Shown here: positions 57,434 through 64,000 of the stretch, piece by piece
Numbering within the stretch: the stretch's first letter is position 1
Layout: each line of letters starts with the position of its first letter
NCBI GenBank assembly: GCA_965112735.1
Contig: OZ218952.1
Location: 4,774,001 to 4,838,000, forward strand
Direction of reading: 5' to 3'
From: Phaeosaccion multiseriatum
Lineage: Eukaryota; Ochrophyta, other classes
Length of the DNA: 64,000 bases
Position numbers and translations under genes: made by a program
The notes under the pieces: model-generated
The model's database searches: none
What the model was told of the DNA's origin: nothing
Seen by the model: the letters and a program-made list of their open reading frames with translations, nothing else

Positions 57434-60421
57434 TCAGGCCGTGAAGAAGCGATGGAGGGTTGTGAGCCCAGGGGGGCGCTTGCCAGTACCGCTGCCGCCG
57501 CTGCCGCTGCCCTTCCGCCTCCTCTGCTTGGCTTTGGCCGTACCTCCACCGCCGCTTTTGCCGCCCTCGTCTCCGCTGGGAAGCTCCCCCCCCCGCGGTG
57601 TCTGTACCACCAACTGCTGCTGCTGCTCCTCTCGGCGCCGCTGCTGCCGCTGCTGTCGCTCAATGCTGTCAAGCAGTGCCTGTTGCTCTCGAATGAACTT
57701 GCTGCGCCCGTCGTCAACTTGAACAACCTCGCACCCTTCTTCGCTGCTGCCCATACGACTGCTGCTGCTGCTGCCCAGGGTCACCATGGCCAGCGCCTTG
57801 GCGGCTTCGCTTTGCTCAAGGGCGGCACAGTCGAAGCCAACGCTGCTGCCACTGCCACTGCCACTGCAGCTCGACTCGGACACTCTCCTCCTGCAACCGT
57901 CTGGTGCCTTCTTGGGTGTTGAAAGGCTAATTCGCCGCTGCACAGACGCAAGCACGCACCCCTCTTGCCCCCCTTCCCCTGCGCCTTCCCCTGCGTCACT
58001 CCTGCCAGCACCAGCCTCACCCTCCTTCGCTGAACGCCGGCGCCCTTCCTCCCCTTCCTCCCCTTCCTCCCCTTCCTCCCCCCCGCCATCCCACTCCACT
58101 CCGTCCGAAGCCGAGTCCTCACGACCCTCCTGAGCTTCCTCTCCTCCCCCAGCAGCAGCCTCTGCAGCGTCTTGTGCAGCATCATCCTCTACAGCCCCCT
58201 CTGGCATGGCCACTGTGTCGCCCAACACAAAGTCAAGCTCCACGTCCTGCCGCATCCGAAGGCGCTTCCTCCTCTGACTTCCCCCTTCCTTGCTGCTGCC
58301 ACTCTCTCCTCCTCTCCTCCGCCCCCTTTGCTGCTGTGTCTCCTGTACCAGCTGCTGCTCTATCGGCTGAATGCCTCCTCCTTGACCTTTCCCCTCCGCC
58401 CTCGATGCTTCCAATGCCCCAGCGGGCTGTGAGCTTGACTGTCGAGGCTGTCTCCGCCGCCGGAAGAAGTCCTCAGACTGGCGCCGCTGCTCCTTCCGCT
58501 GCTGCTGCTTCTCCTGCGCCTCCCCGCGGATCTCCTCCAGAGTACTCCTCCACTTGCCCTCGCTCTCCACCAACATGTCTTTCCCGCAGAACGACCCAGG
58601 GAGAACAGCAGCAGCACCAGCACCAGCAGTAGCACCGCCACCACCACCACCACCACCACCACCACCACCACCATCATCACCACCACCTGCTGTATAACCA
58701 GCTGCAGAGAGGGTCCGGTTGGGCAACCTTTGGCGAGGAGTTCCCCAGGCGAAGCCATTGTACGGAGTGAGCGATTCTGCGCAGGTGTAAAGGAGAGGAG
58801 GGAGGGTGGGAGGGAGGGAGGGAGAGTGAGGGACGGAGGGAGCCGCGGGGATGACACGTCGGGTGTTTGTTTGCATGCCTCACGGACGGGTCGGGCCGAC
58901 GCGCACACACCCACACACGCCCACACACCGGCCTCACAGAGGACAGAGGGCAATCAGGGGCGTTCTGAGTCCTTAGCGGAGCACACGTCCTCCCGCCATC
59001 TGCGGTGCTGTACACCAAGAGCTGCTCTGTATCACCAACTGCTGTACCTGGGTCTGCATGGCCCGCCGCCACGAGGCCCATGTCGTAGTCCGGGATGCAT
59101 TGGCTGACAAGGACCAGGTTAGAGGCATATGGGGGGAGACCAGGGGAGGGGAGGGGAGGGAGGCAGGGTGAAGAGAGGGAGGAGCGAACAAGACAAAGGT
59201 GCAGCAGAGAGGGAAGGGACGAGAGAGAGAGACGGCAGAGCGCGGAGTGTGGTTATAGACCCGCCTCCTCTCTCCCCTCTCTCGGTGCTCTTATCCTCGA
59301 ACACACAAACAGAGAGCCAAGTAGAGTAAAGTAAAGCAGTGATTAAAAGAAGAGTAAAGGAAAGCAGTGACTCACCCCAAGAAGCTCTCAACGTCGGCGA
59401 AGGCCTCCGCTGAAGGAAAGGCCACACAAGGAGCGGCTCCAACCACCGACAGCGAGCCGCCCCCCGAACCCCCCTGGGGCCCCTCCGTCGCCCCCCCTGG
59501 GGCCCTCTCCGCTCCCCCCTGGGTCCCCTCCGCTGCCCCCCCCCTGAGCTTCTCCGCACCCTCCTGGAGCTTCTCCGCTCCCCCCTGGGCCTGTCCGTTG
59601 CAGAAGTGCACGCATTGCTTCCTGTTTGGGTCGAACACCCAATGCAAATAGAAGAGAGCCTCTGCCTGCAGGGCCCGCTCCAGGTACCCGGGGGGGGCGG
59701 GCTTGCCCTTGTAGAGCAAGAGCCGTAGGGAAGAGGGTTCAGTATTAGCATGACCATTGACATGACCATTAACGTGACCATTAACCTTGACCATGAGTAC
59801 GACCATTACCATGACCATTAGCATGACCTTTAACTGCCATAAACGTACCTTGTGGTGCAAGTGCCTCAGGACCTGGCGAATGCGCACCTCGGGCAAGCAC
59901 CGCCGGCACCTGAGGAAGGCCTGGGGGGGGTGGTGGATGGCAGTCAAAGGGCAGTCGGTCAAGAGCATATCAATTCGCAGGGAGGGCATCGGAGCGCCAT
60001 CGGCGGTAGCCTTTAAAGGGATTGAAGGGAGTAATAGAATCGTTTGGAGTGCAGGAGCAAGAGAAGGAGGAGCAGCGAGAGAGGAAGGAGACCGACTGAT
60101 TGACCGACCGATTGACCGACTCATTCACTGACCTCGAGGCAAGACAAGGGCCCCACCCCTGGCAGGGAGTTGATGTAGTCGCAGCCGCTGAGCACGCACA
60201 GCTGCACGAACAGCCGTCCTCCCCCCCCCGGCGCTGTGCTGCCATCCCCAAAGTGCTCCAGAGCCTTGATGAACTTGCTGCACTTGCTGCTGGCCGCTCG
60301 CTTGCCGTGCTTGGCGAAGAGCGCAGCGCAGTCGAGCGTCAGCCTCTTGCACTTCCCTGTCAGACCATTCGGAATTGATGGATGGATGGATTGATTCATA
60401 GCGTTTGCAGCCAAGAGCAGA

Positions 60422-60452
<31 letters not shown>

Positions 60453-61465
60453 CAAGTGAGGGGAGCCGTGGGGGGGTTGCCTCCTCCCGATTGAATACAA
60501 AATCCCCCCTCCTGCCGTCTAATAAAGCAAGGTCAGAGGTAAGTCAAGTCAATCTCCCTCCTGACACCAAGCACAGGCGCTCTCCCCTCCTACGTGTAGC
60601 CCGGTAGGTAGGCAGACGGCAGGCACGCCGCACCTCCCCCTCTCTATTTCTCTCCCCTCCCTCCTTTCTCCATACTTACCCCCCCCCCCCTCCCTCCCTC
60701 TTCTCTCGCCCCCTCCCCCCTCCCTCCCTCCCTCCTGCCCCTCACCTTCCCGGTCCATCTTGGTGAGCACGGGCACCTTGATCCCTCGGGCCATGAGGTA
60801 CACGAGGATGTCGCTGTCCTCCGTGATGATGCCGTGTGCCCTGCCCAGCGCCACATGGTACGCCACTTGCGGGTCCGCCTCGTAAGGGCTTACAACAAAC
60901 TCCACCTTGCGCTTGCGGAGAGCCTTCATCACCTGAGGGAGGGGAGAGAGACAAACAGGCGGGGAGGGAGGGAGGGAGGTAGGAAGAGTATTTGAGTGAC
61001 GGAGAGGGCCCTGCCCAGGTCCACTGGCAAGCATGCTGCCATCTGCTGCCATCACCAAGCAGTCCTTGGCATGCTGGCCATCCCTTGCCCCGCCCTTGCC
61101 GCTCTCCACTCACCTCCCTGGCCATGCCCTTGGTGACTGTGATGCATCTCTGAAAGGCGACTTCCTTCCTCTTCCGCGCCTCCTCCACCGTCAAGCACGA
61201 GCCCTCCTCGCCACCCCCGTCTCCTCCGCTGCCCTCACCGCTGCCCTCTCCGCTGCCCTCTCCGCTACCCCCCGTCTTAGCCTTCCCTGTCTGCCCCTGC
61301 CCCTGTCCGTCTGACTGCTCCAGCCCCTGACTGCATGACTGCTCCAGGCGGCTGTAGCGCAGGGCCGCCTCCAAATTGGCCTTCTTTGAGTCTCTGCGCG
61401 ATTGGTTTGTCTCTGCCTTCAGGCCCGTCCGCCGACCGTCAAACACAACGATTGGCTGGAGAGAA

Positions 61466-61547
<82 letters not shown>

Positions 61548-62014
61548 AACGGAAAGAGAGGAAGGGGCGGGGTGGTGCGAGCGCGGCTGGGGGTGAGAGA
61601 GAGAATGGTGGCAGAGAGGTGTAAGAGAAGAATGGAAAGAAGAGCCCGAGCTGGAGGGCGGTGCTGGGCCGTTTCCGAGCCACACAGCCCTTGCCTCACG
61701 CTCTCACCTTGACGCCGAAGTGCAGCAGCATGTCAACCCGGTAGGTCACATACGAGACGAAGTCGTCGCAGTCCTGCCCCAGCGCGAGCTTCTCGGCGCA
61801 GCCGTAGGCTCCTCGGTGGATCCAGTGGTAGGCATCTATGATCAGGCTCTGCAATGAGGAGGGGAAAGTGGGGGGGAGAGGCCGTGAGAGGGGAGGGAGG
61901 GATGGAAGGAGGGAGGGAGGGAGGGAAGGCTTCTCTCACCTTTCCTCTGTACTCTTCAATAGAAGCGTCTTCAAAACAGGGCGCCAGGTTCTGGAGCAAC
62001 CCTGTGATGCCCAT
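57434..62014 (-). CDS. EXO1: Exonuclease 1 (XPG/FEN1 nuclease family)
   Basis: Nine exons (62014-61940, 61848-61708, 61455-61114, 60932-60746, 60356-60133, 60010-59849, 59707-59376, 59103-59048, 58776-57434) encode 953 residues. EXO1 is a 5'-3' double-strand DNA exonuclease and flap nuclease in mismatch repair, end resection and recombination. The N-terminal domain starts MGITGLLQNL with Asp30 in IIDAYHWIHRGAYGCAEKLALG and Asp78 in VFDGRR, at the numbering of the human enzyme. After a SGEG-repeat insert of about 54 residues come VEFVVSPYEADPQVAY (Glu204, Asp206), ITEDSDILVY and CVLSGCDYINSLPGVG (the helix-hairpin-helix region). The last exon is a long disordered tail ending in TTLHRFFTA, resembling a PCNA-binding PIP box. 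Intron 2 carries a (GA)n tract. Confidence 0.95.
61464..61542. repeat. (GA)n microsatellite in EXO1 intron 2
   Basis: About 39 GA dinucleotides on the plus strand, immediately before exon 3 on the minus strand, where they read as the (CT)n polypyrimidine tract of the 3' splice site. Confidence 0.95.
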
Positions 62015-62542
62015 CGCGAACGATTGAGCAGGGGAAGGCCCCTATTAGGCCTCAAAGGGGGGGGAATTTTGAACCTGCCCTTGATTGGGCCCCTTCTCTC
62101 CTCCTGGCCCTATTCTAGACTGAAGACTTGGCGAAAGTCCAGCGGAATAGTCCCTGCGGAGGAGATGAAAGTCCTTTGGTCACATCACTAGCAAGCGAAG
62201 TGGCAAAAAAAAAAAGGGAAGAGGAGAAATCTGAAATCCAGGGAAGGTGGAGGTTTGCGATTATTATACGCCGTTTCTTCCTTTCGCGGGTTGCCGTGAT
62301 GGGTGAGGGATGAGGGGGGCTCATGAATTCAAGGAATGGCCTCAGATCTTCAGTAGAGATCTTCAGTAGCAATCGGTTCCCCGATGAGCGGCCTCAGAGG
62401 CCTCAGAGGCCTCAGATCTTCAGCGGCCGGTCATTCAAAGGGAAACTGGCACACGCACGCACGAACACTCAGCTCCTCAATAGCTCAATAGCTCAATAAC
62501 TCAATAGCTCAATAATAGCTCAATAGTGTAAAAAAGGAAAGC
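62015..62542. other. Intergenic region upstream of EXO1 with short repeats
   Basis: Holds the EXO1 promoter region and the 3' flank of the esterase-like gene. Visible short repeats are GATCTTCAGTAGA/C (62344-62368), GGCCTCAGA (62390-62420) and CTCAATAG (62480-62530). No coding frame is supported. Confidence 0.5.
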
Positions 62543-63032
62543 TCAATAGCGGTACCTCAAGGCGTCCCAGAACTGACACACGCATTCGCGATGCGCCGTC
62601 TTGGCCTTGGGAGTGGCCGAAATCTCCAAGAAGTACGGCACCTCCGTCTCCACCTCGCCAGTTGCCAGCAGCCGCTCATCGTCACCCCCCCTACCCCCTA
62701 CCGCCACCTCAATTTCCATCCACCCGTCCTTGCCATGATGTAAACGGCCCTGGCGGTGACCTTCGTGTGTTGGTAATTCGCCTTCTTCTCCTTCGCTGTG
62801 CCCAACCGCCCCTCCAAACCCCCCACCCCTACGCCCCCTCCGCTTGTCCATCAGCCTCTCCTGATACCGCTCCTGCTGGCGAAGGAAGTGCTGCTGCTCG
62901 AGCTCCTGCAGCTGCTTCCTCTCGTTCTGCAGCCTCTCCTTGTCCAGCTCGGCCTGAGTGCATCCCAACAGAGCATCGCAGGAGCGCATCGAGCGCAAGA
63001 GGGGAGAGAGACATGGAGAGGGAATGAGAGAG

Positions 63033-63098
<66 letters not shown>

Positions 63099-63498
63099 TG
63101 ATGAAGGAATGGCCTGGAGCATTGCGCTGCGCTGACCTGATTCTCCGCCCCCCACCGCCGTCTCCCTTTCCACTTCTTCCAGTCTGTGGGCCGCTTGGCG
63201 AAGTTGGGGTCTCCTCTGCAGATTTGGGGGGGGTGGGGTCAGGGCAAACCGTAGAGTAGGGTAGGGTAGGGTGGGGTAGAGTAGGGGAGGGTGGGGTAGG
63301 GTGTAGGGTGAGGTAAGGTGGGTGTAGGGTATGTATGGGGTGTAGGGTAGGGTATAGGGCCAAACCTAGGGTATAGGGTATAGGGTATCACTTACTCATA
63401 CCCAATACCTCACACCCCGCACGCAGTGGCGGGCCTGCCTGCCTGTCTGCCTACCCGCCTGCCTTTGCCTGTCTGCCTGCCAGCCTCCCTGCCTACCC

Positions 63499-63529
<31 letters not shown>

Positions 63530-63972
63530 TGCCTGTCTGCCTGCCTGCCCGCTACATGTACTTACGTCCTTGCGAAGGTAGTCCAGTAGTCTGCCATAAA
63601 GCTCGCCACCTTCGCGTCCTCCCCGCCCTTGGAAGTCACGAGCCCCTTCACCCACTCCCACGCCTCCCTCCACCCACCGCCACTGCTGCTGCTGCTGCTG
63701 CTGCTGCTGTTGGGACTGCCCCCCTCCTCCTCGTCTTCCTCACTCCCTTCTATTGAGCCCTCTCTCTCTCCCCCTCCCTCTCCTCCTCCTGCTGCTACTA
63801 CTCTGTCCTTACCCCCCTCTTCCTCCCCGCCTCCCTCCCTCCTCCGCCTCTTCCACGGCCTCCACCCCCCACCCCTGTGTCTGCCCCCCTCCACTGGGCA
63901 GACTCCCTCTCCATCCCCATCCTCCTGTCGCCAGTCACAGATGGCAGGGAGCAGAGACAGGGGGCGGGGCAT
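62543..63972 (-). CDS. C-terminal exons of a carboxylesterase-like gene (partial)
   Basis: Three phase-consistent exons (63972 or further upstream to 63566, 63215-63137, 62953-62543) end at a stop at 62543. Splicing of the first two joins ADYWTTFART to GDPNF, giving YWTTFARTGDPN. This is the near-C-terminal signature of type-B carboxylesterases/cholinesterases, normally followed as here by a Trp-rich segment (PTDWKKWKG). It is preceded by an acidic, polyserine insert, and followed by a coiled coil (ELDKERLQNERKQLQELEQQ) and a tail ending FWDALRYRY. The catalytic Ser, Glu and His segments are not in the window, so the body of the gene should lie to the right. The ATG at 63972 may be internal, as a CGACAG acceptor-like site lies just downstream of it. 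Confidence 0.5.
63045..63094. repeat. (CA)n microsatellite in an esterase-like intron
   Basis: About 25 CA dinucleotides between the last two exons of the partial gene. Confidence 0.95.
63240..63392. repeat. Degenerate GGGTA/TAGGG repeat
   Basis: About 150 bp of GGGTAG-type units, with GGGTGTAGGG and GGGTATAGGG variants, inside an intron of the esterase-like gene. It recalls interstitial telomere-like DNA but is not a uniform TTAGGG array. Confidence 0.85.
63425..63550. repeat. (CTGC)n/CTGCCTGT repeat in an esterase-like intron
   Basis: Tandem CTGC and CTGCCTGT units just downstream of the 5' splice site, similar to the CTGCCYGT array in formin intron 5. Confidence 0.9.
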
Positions 63973-64000
63973 TGCAGGAGAGAAGGAACGGCGCGTTAAT

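Overview
This is nuclear DNA from a photosynthetic eukaryote with a complex (secondary, red-type) plastid, most likely an ochrophyte (photosynthetic stramenopile). The sequence shows dense spliceosomal introns with GT..AG ends, a G+C-rich composition with many triplet repeats, and two light-harvesting proteins of the fucoxanthin/violaxanthin chlorophyll-binding type. Their presequences carry an ASAF-like cleavage motif, and a second presequence of this kind (GSAF) is on an rRNA dimethyltransferase. A probable STPGR (cilia-associated) protein hints at a flagellate stage. I cannot name the species.

Layout. 1-10170 is a satellite region: a 176-bp tandem repeat (about 39 monomers, then about 12 more) broken by two unique inserts, one holding a truncated ankyrin-repeat fragment. 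10153-10853 holds a glutamine-rich coding-like segment split between two frames. From 11106 on the window is gene-dense: an STPGR-like protein (+), a plastid KsgA/Dim1-type rRNA dimethyltransferase (-), a TruA/Pus1-type tRNA pseudouridine synthase (+), a head-to-head pair of identical light-harvesting genes forming a 2.2-kb palindrome, a ten-exon PP2C phosphatase (+), an acidic unknown protein (-), a secreted EGF-like protein (+), N-carbamoylputrescine amidase (-), a frataxin-like protein (+), a secreted GH17 glucanase-like protein with cysteine-rich modules (-), a 21-exon formin (-), a mitochondrial carrier (+), a small hypothetical protein (+), exonuclease 1 (-), and the last exons of an esterase-like gene (-) that runs off the right edge.

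The genes are housekeeping and organelle functions (plastid light harvesting and ribosome maturation, polyamine synthesis, iron-sulfur biology, mitochondrial transport, DNA repair, actin nucleation, cell-wall or surface proteins), not one pathway. Several sit as divergent pairs with short shared upstream regions: amidase/frataxin 107 bp, the two light-harvesting genes 255 bp, methyltransferase/pseudouridine synthase about 290 bp, acidic protein/EGF protein about 190 bp. Exon models were built by hand from GT..AG sites. Every junction reported inside a CDS was checked for reading phase, and the phases close across each gene. I see no CRISPR array, prokaryotic operon or convincing RNA gene. The most unusual objects are the 176-bp satellite with its captured gene fragment, the light-harvesting palindrome, the frataxin-like protein with a changed core motif, and the modular GH17 protein.
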